A stretch of DNA of 9,190 nucleotides, from positions 1 through 9,190 of the forward strand of contig SXMI01000022.1 in the NCBI GenBank assembly GCA_005777415.1. Direction: 5' to 3'. Both the position numbers and the translations under genes were made by a program. The notes under the pieces are model-generated. The model had not been told where the DNA came from and made no database searches. It saw nothing but the letters and a program-made list of their open reading frames with translations. Positions within the stretch are counted from its first letter, which is position 1; the number at the start of each line of letters is the position of its first letter. Shown here one piece after another: positions 1-5,372 of this stretch. Source of the stretch: Actinomycetota bacterium. GTDB taxonomy: Bacteria > Actinomycetota > Acidimicrobiia > Acidimicrobiales > Microtrichaceae.

Positions 1-86
1 GAAAACGCGCCCGGCGCCCCCGAAGGGGCCACCCGGTGACGCCGGCGGAACCGGCCCGAAAACGCGCCCGGCGCCCCCGAAGGGGC
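1..86. repeat. Duplicated 29-nt element with hairpin core
   Basis: Positions 1-29 and 58-86 are identical over 29 nt and begin GAAAACGCGCCCGGC. Each copy carries a CCCC-CGAA-GGGG hairpin core. In the first copy the stem is only 5 bp because the right flank diverges after position 29; in the second copy it extends to 11 bp. Between them lies a unit containing GGTGACGCCG (35-44), which recurs at 146-155. The array may continue to the left of the window. The duplication is seen directly; its role as repeated terminator modules is inferred. Confidence 0.75.
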
Positions 87-92
87 GCCGGG
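57..92 (-). terminator. Probable terminator of nth, UUCG-loop hairpin
   Basis: Positions 67-77 pair perfectly with 82-92 (11 bp, nearly all G-C). Read on the minus strand the loop is TTCG, a very stable tetraloop, and the stem is followed after 4 nt by TTTT (62-59). It sits about 110 bp past the nth stop codon on the nth strand. The T-run is short and displaced, so efficient intrinsic termination is plausible but not certain. Confidence 0.55.
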
Positions 93-127
93 GCGGCGCA
101 ACGGGCGGCGGGAGCCCGAGCGCCTCT

Positions 128-148
128 ACCAGGTGGCGGGAACCTGGT
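128..148. other. Small stem-loop downstream of nth
   Basis: ACCAGGT (128-134) and ACCTGGT (142-148) form a perfect 7-bp stem with a 7-nt loop, extendable by one wobble pair. It lies between the nth stop (205) and the stronger hairpin at 67-92. No T-run follows on either strand. It may protect the nth mRNA 3' end or be a chance dyad. The rest of 93-204 shows no convincing gene. Confidence 0.35.
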
Positions 149-204
149 GACGCCGAGTCCACCACAGACCGGCCGAGGCCGTCCACCAGAACGCCACCTG
201 CGGT

Positions 205-894
205 TCAGACGCCCGACGACGGACACATCCAGGCCAGCACGCACCGATCGCAGGCCGGTCGCCGGGCGATGCAGACCCGTCGGCCGTGCAGGATCAACCG
301 CAGGCTGAACTCGCCGCGTTCGGCGGCCGGGACCATCGGGTTGAGCTCCCGCTCGACCCGAACGGGGTCGTCGTCGTCGGTGATGCCGAGCAGGGTCGTG
401 AGCCGCAGCACGTGGGTGTCGACCGGCAGACCCGGCAGGCCCAGCGCCACGCTGCGCACGACGTTCGCCGTCTTGCGCCCCACCCCCGGGAGCGAGGTCA
501 GGTCCTCGACCCGGGAGGGGACCTCCCCGCCGAAGCGGTCGGTGATCCCGGACGCCATGCCGATCAGGTTCGCCGCCTTCGACCGGAAGAACCCGGTCGA
601 ACGGATGAGCTCCTCGACCTCCTCGGGGTCGGCGACGGCGAGCGACGCCGCATCCGGGTAGCGCTCGAAGAGCGGCGGCGTGACCTGGTTGACCCGGGCA
701 TCGGTGCACTGGGCCGAGAGGATCGTGGCGGCGAGCAGCTCGAAGGCGTCACGGTGGTCCAGCTCGCAGACCGCGTCCGGGTACTCCTCGGCGAGCAGAC
801 GGTGGACGAGCTTGGCCCGGCCCGCCGGTGTTCGGGGCCGGACCCGGCGGTGTGGTCCCCGGGTCGGCGTCTGGCGCAGGGACGGGGCGGACAC
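205..894 (-). CDS. nth: Endonuclease III, DNA glycosylase/AP lyase
   Basis: This base-excision repair enzyme removes oxidised pyrimidines and cleaves the resulting abasic site. The product is 229 aa, close to the usual family length. The helix-hairpin-helix reads SLPGVGRKTANVV (134-146), with the expected catalytic lysine K141. The catalytic aspartate is D159 in VDTHVLRL. The C-terminal [4Fe-4S] cluster cysteines are C208, C215, C218 and C224 in the classic C-x6-C-x2-C-x5-C spacing. Residues around LLAATILSAQCTD (53-65) match the N-terminal helix region. I chose the GTG at 894: the frame stays open to 1458, but that stretch is antisense to the divergent acetyltransferase gene and looks like shadow translation, and no other ATG, GTG or TTG codon lies between 894 and the conserved part. 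A TACCGT hexamer ends 6 nt before this GTG, suggesting a leaderless message. The basic N-terminal tail (about 1-28) is typical of actinobacterial versions. Confidence 0.95.
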   Translation of the reverse strand: MSAPSLRQTPTRGPHRRVRPRTPAGRAKLVHRLLAEEYPDAVCELDHRDAFELLAATILSAQCTDARVNQVTPPLFERYPDAASLAVADPEEVEELIRSTGFFRSKAANLIGMASGITDRFGGEVPSRVEDLTSLPGVGRKTANVVRSVALGLPGLPVDTHVLRLTTLLGITDDDDPVRVERELNPMVPAAERGEFSLRLILHGRRVCIARRPACDRCVLAWMCPSSGV

Positions 895-900
895 GGGCGC

Positions 901-910
901 ACGGTAGCCT
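901..910. promoter_or_regulatory. Overlapping divergent -10 elements, nth and GNAT gene
   Basis: The 25-bp gap between the nth start (894) and the GNAT start (920) contains ACGGTAGCCT. On the minus strand 906-901 reads TACCGT, 6 nt before the nth GTG. On the plus strand 905-910 reads TAGCCT, 9 nt before the GNAT GTG. Both fit TANNNT and they share the central TA, so the two promoters would compete for the same DNA. No clear -35 box is visible. Hexamers are seen; promoter function is inferred. Confidence 0.45.
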
Positions 911-919
911 CCGCGGCTG

Positions 920-1546
920 GTGGACGAACCCCGACGGATCCCGGCCGAGCACGGTGCGGACGCCCTCGTGTGGCGGGATGTCGGTGGGCATCCACCCGCC
1001 GGCGTCGGAGCTCCGGTCCGGTACCTCGACGAACTGCGACGACCGCTCCCCCTGGAGCCCGAGCAGTCAGGGCGGTGGACCGGCAGCGGGTTCCGGTCGT
1101 ACCGCCCCGGGGCCGACGATGCCGCACTGCTCGACGTCAACAACCGGGCGTTCGCCTGGCACGCCGACCAGGGTGGCTGGGACCTCGACGACCTCGCCAC
1201 CCGCACGGCGGCCGACTGGTTCCGCCCCGAGGACCTGCTGGTCCACGACGCCGACGACGGCCGCGGGATCGACGGGTTCTGCTGGACCCGGTTCCATCCG
1301 CCGACCGACGACACCCCGGCACTCGGCGAGATCTTCGCCATCGCCACCGACCCGGACCGACCCCGCCGGGGCCTGGGCCGGGCCCTGGCGGTCGTCGGCC
1401 TGGAGCAGCAGGTGCGACGGGGTGCCACCGTGGCCATGCTGTTCGTCGAGCGGGACAACCTGCCGGCCCAGCGGCTCTACGAGTCCATGGGGTTCACGCT
1501 CCACCGCCGACAGGTCGGCCACCTGCGCAACGGGACGGCGACGTGA
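920..1546 (+). CDS. GNAT acetyltransferase, MshD-like (mycothiol synthase C-terminal half)
   Basis: The 208-aa product resembles the C-terminal, catalytic GNAT domain of mycothiol synthase, which acetylates the cysteinyl group of Cys-GlcN-Ins with acetyl-CoA in the last step of mycothiol synthesis. Matching signatures are the linker ELRRPLPL (38-45), then FRSYRPG and DVNNRAFAWHADQGGW (72-87), GEIFAIATDP (136-145), the acetyl-CoA loop RRGLGRAL (149-156), and LFVERDNLPAQRLYESMGF (174-192). E137 and Y187 lie where the catalytic Glu and Tyr of MshD are expected. Full-length MshD is about 300 aa with two tandem GNAT domains; here only about 55 residues precede the catalytic domain, so the N-terminal domain is missing. 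The frame starts at GTG 920, and nth occupies the DNA upstream, so a longer form is unlikely. The last 4 nt overlap rlmN. It could instead be a GNAT enzyme with another substrate. Confidence 0.8.
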   Translation: MDEPRRIPAEHGADALVWRDVGGHPPAGVGAPVRYLDELRRPLPLEPEQSGRWTGSGFRSYRPGADDAALLDVNNRAFAWHADQGGWDLDDLATRTAADWFRPEDLLVHDADDGRGIDGFCWTRFHPPTDDTPALGEIFAIATDPDRPRRGLGRALAVVGLEQQVRRGATVAMLFVERDNLPAQRLYESMGFTLHRRQVGHLRNGTAT

Positions 1547-2613
1547 GCGGTGTCGGCGCCAGCCGGTACGACCCCGACCGCGCGGCACTGTCGGACCTCC
1601 TCGACGGGGAGCCGGGCTACCGGCTCGAGCAGCTCTGGGACGGCCTGTACCGCCAGGGTCGGCCGCTCGAGGAGATCACCGGGCTCCCCGGGCCGCTCCG
1701 GTCCCGGCTCGCCGCCGCGCTGCCGACCGCGCTCGAGGCGGCCGCCGAGCAGCGGACCGACGACGGCGCCACCACGAAGTGGCTGTGGCGACTGCGCGAC
1801 GGGGCGGCTGTCGAGACCGTGCTGATGCACTACGACGACCGGACGACGGTGTGCGTGTCGACCCAGGCCGGGTGCGCCATGGCCTGCGGGTTCTGCGCCA
1901 CCGGCCAGGCCGGGTTCGAGCGCCAGCTGGGCGTCGGCGAGATCGTCGAACAGGTCGTCCGGGCCCAGTGGGCGGCGGGCGACCGGCGGGTGTCCAACGT
2001 GGTGTTCATGGGGATGGGCGAGCCGCTCGCGAACTTCGATGCCACCTGGGGTGCCGTGGAGCGGCTCCACGAGGACGTCGGGATCGGTGCCCGCCACCTG
2101 ACCGTCTCCACGGTCGGGATCGTCCCCGGGATCAGGCGGCTCACCGAGGCCGGACTCCCCGTCGGGCTCGCCGTGTCGTTGCACGCGGCCGACGACGAGC
2201 TGCGTGACGAGCTGGTCCCGATCAATCGGCGGGACCCGCTCGCCGAGCTGCTCGCCGCCTGCGATGGGTACCGGTCCCGCACCGGGCGGCGCGTGACGTT
2301 CGAGTGGGCGCTGATCGCCGGGGTGAACGACCGGTTCGAGGACGTCGACCGTCTGCTGCCGCTGGCCCGCCGACTGTCGGCCCACGTGAACCTGATCCCC
2401 CTCAACCCCACCCCCGGCTACCCGGTGGTCGGATCCTCCCGGAACCGGGTGCACGCATTCCGGGACCGGCTGGCTGCCGGCGGAGTCGCCGTGACCATCC
2501 GGGACACCCGGGGCCGGGACATCGACGCCGCCTGCGGCCAGCTCCGGGCCGGCCACCCGGTGCAGGTCGACATCCCGACCCGGGATCGGGGAACAATGTC
2601 GCCGGGGACGTGA
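1543..2613 (+). CDS. rlmN: Dual-specificity RNA methyltransferase RlmN (radical SAM)
   Basis: RlmN methylates C2 of A2503 in 23S rRNA and A37 in some tRNAs, using S-adenosylmethionine both as radical source and methyl donor. The product is 356 aa, normal for the family. The radical-SAM cluster motif is C111-x3-C115-x2-C118 within CAMACGFCATGQAGF. C104, seven residues before the cluster, and C331 near the C-terminus (DTRGRDIDAACGQL) correspond to the two redox/methyl-carrying cysteines. VVFMGMGEPLANFD (153-166), STVGIVPGI (189-197) and HVNLIPLNP (281-289) are family hallmarks. The start is the GTG at 1543, whose GTGA overlaps the stop of the acetyltransferase gene, so translation is probably coupled. 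The frame is open far upstream, but that part is antisense to nth or out of frame within the GNAT gene. No strong Shine-Dalgarno is seen, in keeping with coupling. Confidence 0.97.
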   Translation: MSGVGASRYDPDRAALSDLLDGEPGYRLEQLWDGLYRQGRPLEEITGLPGPLRSRLAAALPTALEAAAEQRTDDGATTKWLWRLRDGAAVETVLMHYDDRTTVCVSTQAGCAMACGFCATGQAGFERQLGVGEIVEQVVRAQWAAGDRRVSNVVFMGMGEPLANFDATWGAVERLHEDVGIGARHLTVSTVGIVPGIRRLTEAGLPVGLAVSLHAADDELRDELVPINRRDPLAELLAACDGYRSRTGRRVTFEWALIAGVNDRFEDVDRLLPLARRLSAHVNLIPLNPTPGYPVVGSSRNRVHAFRDRLAAGGVAVTIRDTRGRDIDAACGQLRAGHPVQVDIPTRDRGTMSPGT

Positions 2614-2624
2614 ACCGATTCGGC

Positions 2625-2652
2625 CGCTCGTTCGTTGGAACATCGACGAGCG
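2625..2652. promoter_or_regulatory. Inverted repeat between rlmN and sigma factor gene
   Basis: CGCTCGT (2625-2631) and ACGAGCG (2646-2652) are a perfect 7-bp dyad with a 14-nt centre. It lies 11 bp after the rlmN stop and about 40 bp before the sigma gene start. The centre contains GGAAC (2637-2641), the core of many ECF -35 elements, but no CGTC-like -10 is at the usual 16-17 nt spacing. It could be a weak terminator, an operator or a 5'-leader hairpin. Confidence 0.35.
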
Positions 2653-2681
2653 ACGTGGGGCCGGCACCGGTGACCGGGAAC

Positions 2682-2688
2682 GGGAGGG
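2682..2688 (+). promoter_or_regulatory. Shine-Dalgarno deciding the sigma factor start
   Basis: GGGAGGG lies 5 nt before the GTG at 2694. It is one of the few clear Shine-Dalgarno sequences in the window and favours this GTG over the in-frame GTG at 2670. Confidence 0.7.
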
Positions 2689-2693
2689 CAGCA

Positions 2694-3326
2694 GTGGGGG
2701 GATCGGGGGAACTCGAGTTCCGCACCTTCTACGAGCGTGTCCACGACCGCGTCACCTCCACGGCCACCCGCATGGTCCGCGACCGGACCACCGGCGAGGA
2801 CCTGGCCGCCGAGGCGCTGGCCCGGGCGTACAGCCACTGGCGGGCCGTCCGGAGGCATCCGAACCCCGATGCCTGGGTCATGACGGTCGTCGGCAACCTG
2901 GCGGTCGACCACGTCCGACGCACGGGCCGCGACACGGCGCGGGACGCCCAGCTCCGGCTCCGACTCCGGGATCTGCCGCCGCCGGATCACGCCGCCCTGC
3001 GGATCGACCTGGCCGGAGCGCTCGCCGGGCTGAGCGCCCGCCAGCGTGACGTCGTGCTCATGCGCCACTACGCCGACATGAGCGAACGGGAGGTCGCCGA
3101 GGCGCTCGGCATCTCACCCGGTGCGGTCAAGAACCACCTGCACCGGGCCACCACCCGGCTGCGGTCCGCACTCGGGCTGGATGGAGCGGCGCCACCGGTC
3201 CTCGACCTGTCCACCCGGCCGATGCCGGCCGCTGCCACCGAGATGCCGACACCACCAGCGGCCCCGCCCCTCAACGCCAGTCCCGTGCCCGCCCCCGACC
3301 CGGAGTCCCCCCATGCCGTCGCCTGA
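2694..3326 (+). CDS. ECF-type RNA polymerase sigma factor with Pro-rich tail
   Basis: This 210-aa protein is an extracytoplasmic-function sigma factor that would direct RNA polymerase to a small regulon. Region 2 spans about residues 8-78 (FRTFYERVHDRV, then GEDLAAEALARAYSHW, then PDAWVMTVVGNLAVDHVRR). Region 4 spans about 107-160 and contains the helix-turn-helix SEREVAEALGISPGAVKNH (130-148) preceded by LSARQRDVVLMRHYADM (113-129). Residues 165-210 form an unusual tail rich in Pro and Ala with no recognisable domain, roughly 45 aa beyond a minimal ECF. The start is GTG 2694, with a good Shine-Dalgarno; the frame is open upstream inside rlmN but that part is shadow. The 3' end overlaps the downstream membrane-protein gene by 14 nt, the arrangement expected of a sigma factor and its membrane regulator. 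The regulon and signal cannot be read from the sequence. Confidence 0.9.
   Translation: MGGSGELEFRTFYERVHDRVTSTATRMVRDRTTGEDLAAEALARAYSHWRAVRRHPNPDAWVMTVVGNLAVDHVRRTGRDTARDAQLRLRLRDLPPPDHAALRIDLAGALAGLSARQRDVVLMRHYADMSEREVAEALGISPGAVKNHLHRATTRLRSALGLDGAAPPVLDLSTRPMPAAATEMPTPPAAPPLNASPVPAPDPESPHAVA
3302..3305 (+). promoter_or_regulatory. Shine-Dalgarno of the membrane partner gene
   Basis: GGAG lies 7 nt before the ATG at 3313 and inside the sigma factor reading frame. It supports this start and the 14-nt overlap between the two genes. Confidence 0.6.
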
Positions 3327-4290
3327 TGCCACCGAACTCGCCGGCGACCTGCCGTCGTCGGGAGCCCGATTCCCCGCACCCGTCGATGCGGACCGACGCT
3401 TCGAGGCGGTCGTCGCCCGGGGCCGGTCGCTGCGCAGGCGCAGGGTCGCCGGGCGGGGCGGGGCGGTCCTGGGAGCGGCCGCGCTGACCGTGGTGGCGCT
3501 CGTCGGGATCACCGGACGCGGTGACCCCACGACGACGGTCGTGTCCGAGGACCCGCGTCCGATGGTCGAACAGCCGACGGTCGAGCGGTTCGCCGACGCC
3601 GGGCCGGTGACGACCGCGGCGCCCACCACGCTGCCGGTGCCCAACTGCGAGGACCCGGCCGCGGCGTGCGACATCGCCGTGCAGGGGTCGGCCGCCCTGA
3701 CGGCCCCGGCGGTCGCTCCGCCGGAATCCACGATTCCCCCGCCGGCCCCCACGACTCCCCCGCCGGCGCCGCCGACTCCCCCGCCGGCGCCGCCGAGCAC
3801 GCCGGCGGTGAACTTCCCCACGCCCGAGGAGATGCCACCACCGACCGGAACGCTGGTGATCGGCGACCTCGTCGACGGGGCCGTCCGGATCACCGATCCC
3901 CAGACCGCCGACTACGTCGACGCCGCCGAGCGGATCTGCGTGAGCGCCTCCATCGAGGCCGTCCCGTCGGAGTTCGGCACCGGCCGCACGACCGTGTACA
4001 GCAGTGGATGCAGCGACGCCGCCGACGGCCGGGACCTGCCGCTCCGCCCCTGGGAGTCCATCGACGGAGTTATTACGAGAGCGATGCCTCTGGTGGTCGC
4101 TCCCGTCAGGGGCACCGTGCGCCGCGACACCACCCTCCGGATCGGGACCGGTTGGCTCGAACTGGTCCGCGCCGCCCGACCGCTCGAGTCCGGCCAGACC
4201 CTCACGCTCACGGTCGAGGCGTGGAGCGGAATCGGCAACGGCCAGAGCGACAACGATGCAGGCCGGAGCTTCACCCTCACCGTGCCGTGA
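3313..4290 (+). CDS. Single-pass membrane protein, putative sigma-factor regulator
   Basis: The 325-aa product is probably the membrane-bound partner, perhaps anti-sigma factor, of the preceding ECF sigma factor. Residues 1-48 form a cytosolic part ending in a basic stretch (RSLRRRRVAGR, 38-48). One membrane helix covers about 49-67 (GGAVLGAAALTVVALVGIT). Outside the cell come a Thr/Pro-rich linker, a pair of cysteines (C112, C119), a proline-rich hinge with three 7-residue repeats (141-161), and a domain of about 150 residues with probable beta strands and C209/C233. The short cytosolic part shows no HxxxCxxC zinc anti-sigma signature and I do not recognise it as a known anti-sigma domain. 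The function therefore rests on gene overlap and topology, not on homology. The outer domain ends in a beta-like SFTLTVP. The 3' end overlaps the convergent nucleotidyltransferase gene by 14 nt. It could also be a secreted-domain protein merely co-expressed with the sigma factor. Confidence 0.8.
   Translation: MPSPDATELAGDLPSSGARFPAPVDADRRFEAVVARGRSLRRRRVAGRGGAVLGAAALTVVALVGITGRGDPTTTVVSEDPRPMVEQPTVERFADAGPVTTAAPTTLPVPNCEDPAAACDIAVQGSAALTAPAVAPPESTIPPPAPTTPPPAPPTPPPAPPSTPAVNFPTPEEMPPPTGTLVIGDLVDGAVRITDPQTADYVDAAERICVSASIEAVPSEFGTGRTTVYSSGCSDAADGRDLPLRPWESIDGVITRAMPLVVAPVRGTVRRDTTLRIGTGWLELVRAARPLESGQTLTLTVEAWSGIGNGQSDNDAGRSFTLTVP
3733..3795 (+). repeat. Three tandem 21-nt repeats encoding a Pro-rich hinge
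   Basis: Three in-frame 21-nt units encode IPPPAPT, TPPPAPP and TPPPAPP in the outer part of the membrane protein. The second (3754-3774) and third (3775-3795) units are identical at DNA level, which suggests recent duplication by slippage and probable length variation among strains. The segment likely acts as a stiff wall-spanning spacer. Confidence 0.85.
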
Positions 4291-4927
4291 CCGGCCGATC
4301 CGGTCCGACGTCGTCGCCGGCGACGAGCAGGTTGGCCCGCAGGTAGTCGGCGGGCGTGCCGCAGTCCACGACGGGTCCGTCCACGTGGACCGTCTCGGAC
4401 CGTCCGTCCCGGAGCGCCGACGACCAGACGACCTCCCAGAGGCCACTCGGCTCCGGTCGGCACCGCGCCACCGCCCACGGCGGCAGGAGCGAGGCCACCA
4501 CGGTGCTGCCGGGGCCGAACCCGCCCGGGGTCGTGGTGCACAGGCGCACCCGGTCCCCGTCCCATCCGTCGAGCACGACCGAGAGGTCGACGCGGTGCCA
4601 GGTGTCGGCGTTGACCACGAGCGCAGCCCGTCCGTCGAGCCAGGGGGCCAGACGAGCCACACCGCCGGCCGTCCCGAGCGCCGGCGGCTCCTCGACCGAC
4701 ACGTGCACCCCGGGGTGGTGCGCCGCGAGGTGGGCCAGCATCAGGTCCGGGTGGTGGCACACGTTGACGGCCAGATCGGACGTCACGCGGGACAGCGCCG
4801 CGAGCGACCAGTCGAGCAGCGGACGGTTCCCGACCGGGCACAACGGCTTGGGCAGCAGGTCCGTGAGCGGCCGCAGCCGGGTGCCGGCACCGGCCGCCAG
4901 GCAGACGCCTGCCAGACTGTCACCCAT
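4277..4927 (-). CDS. Sugar-1-phosphate nucleotidyltransferase, short MurU-like
   Basis: The 216-aa product belongs to the nucleotidyltransferase family that joins a sugar 1-phosphate to an NTP, giving an NDP-sugar and pyrophosphate. The N-terminal signature reads LAAGAGTRLRPLTDLLPKPL (10-29), which binds the nucleotide and includes the catalytic Arg and Lys. LGTAGGVARL and VVNADTWHRVD supply the base-contacting Gly-rich loop and the metal-binding Asp. VDCGTPADYLRANLL near the C-terminus is the usual closing motif. The short length, without a left-handed beta-helix or other C-terminal domain, resembles MurU and other minimal members; the sugar and base are not determinable. I chose ATG 4927, just before the conserved GDSLAGVCLAAGAG. 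An in-frame TTG at 4948 would add seven residues and overlap the divergent gene further. No Shine-Dalgarno is visible. The 3' end overlaps the convergent membrane-protein gene by 14 nt. Confidence 0.88.
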   Translation of the reverse strand: MGDSLAGVCLAAGAGTRLRPLTDLLPKPLCPVGNRPLLDWSLAALSRVTSDLAVNVCHHPDLMLAHLAAHHPGVHVSVEEPPALGTAGGVARLAPWLDGRAALVVNADTWHRVDLSVVLDGWDGDRVRLCTTTPGGFGPGSTVVASLLPPWAVARCRPEPSGLWEVVWSSALRDGRSETVHVDGPVVDCGTPADYLRANLLVAGDDVGPDRPVTAR

Positions 4928-5345
4928 GAACGAACGCCGGTGGTTCAACAGCCGTCAGCCGCAGACCCTGGTGATCAGCCAGTTCCTGTTGTACTTCGAT
5001 GCGGTCTTCCTGGCGCTGGCGGCGTTGGGCTGGGGCGACGACTACGGGATCCCGAGCGACGGGATGATCGCCCGCCTCGTGTTCCTGGGGGCGGCGGCCG
5101 CCAACGCGTTCGGCGCCTTCGGGGTCGCCAACGAGATGAAGCGCGGCTACCAGGTGGCGGTCGTGGCGTCGTTCCTGCCGATCGTGGTGCGGTTCGTGAT
5201 CGTGGTCCTGTACGGATCGATCGTCGGCGACGCCCTGTACTTCCTCCTGCCCGGCGGGATCCTCAACGCCATCTTCGTGTACGCGCTGATCGCTCTGCTG
5301 CTGCACCGGCAGTCGAAGGACTACCAGCGCCTCTACTTCACCTGA
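4926..5345 (+). CDS. Four-helix integral membrane protein of unknown function
   Basis: The 139-aa product has a short charged N-terminus (MNERRWFNSRQPQ) and four hydrophobic segments at about 15-35, 48-67, 76-96 and 102-126. Helix 1 carries an Asp (D25), helix 2 is Ala/Gly-rich, and R89 lies inside helix 3. The C-terminal tail HRQSKDYQRLYFT is polar and probably cytosolic. I do not recognise the family and assign no function. The first two bases of its ATG (4926-4928) are shared with the start codon of the divergent nucleotidyltransferase gene. No Shine-Dalgarno precedes it; GACTGT at 4915-4920 is a weak -10 candidate. The maoC-like gene follows 27 bp later. Confidence 0.8.
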   Translation: MNERRWFNSRQPQTLVISQFLLYFDAVFLALAALGWGDDYGIPSDGMIARLVFLGAAAANAFGAFGVANEMKRGYQVAVVASFLPIVVRFVIVVLYGSIVGDALYFLLPGGILNAIFVYALIALLLHRQSKDYQRLYFT

Positions 5346-5360
5346 GCCGCACACCTGGGC

Positions 5361-5366
5361 CATGAT
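5361..5366 (+). promoter_or_regulatory. Weak -10-like hexamer before the MaoC-type gene
   Basis: CATGAT (5361-5366) keeps the A and final T of TANNNT and ends exactly 6 nt before the ATG at 5373. The gene has no Shine-Dalgarno, so leaderless transcription is possible. Read-through from the membrane-protein gene is the alternative. Confidence 0.3.
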
Positions 5367-5372
5367 CGCGCC

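Noticed and set aside
895..1458. N-terminal extension of nth to 417 aa
   Set aside because: The extension is Arg/Ser-rich shadow translation antisense to the well-supported GNAT gene; the GTG at 894 gives a normal-length enzyme.
286..1542. Long upstream extension of the rlmN frame, giving a 775-aa open frame
   Set aside because: The extra part has no domain, is biased in composition, and runs antisense to nth and out of frame through the GNAT gene. RlmN of 356 aa from GTG 1543 has the normal family length.
2590..2614. GGAAC (2590-2594) with CGTG (2609-2612) as a possible ECF promoter before the sigma gene
   Set aside because: The spacer is 14 nt, shorter than the usual 16-17, and the motif is inside the rlmN 3' end; such short motifs are common by chance at this GC content.
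1477..2667. 396-aa minus-strand open frame opposite rlmN
   Set aside because: Typical high-GC antisense shadow, rich in Gly, Pro, Val and Arg, with no recognisable motif.
3271..4276. Minus-strand open frames opposite the membrane protein gene, and continuation in other frames of the nucleotidyltransferase region
   Set aside because: Low-complexity Gly/Arg-rich translations produced by the Pro/Thr-rich plus-strand gene.
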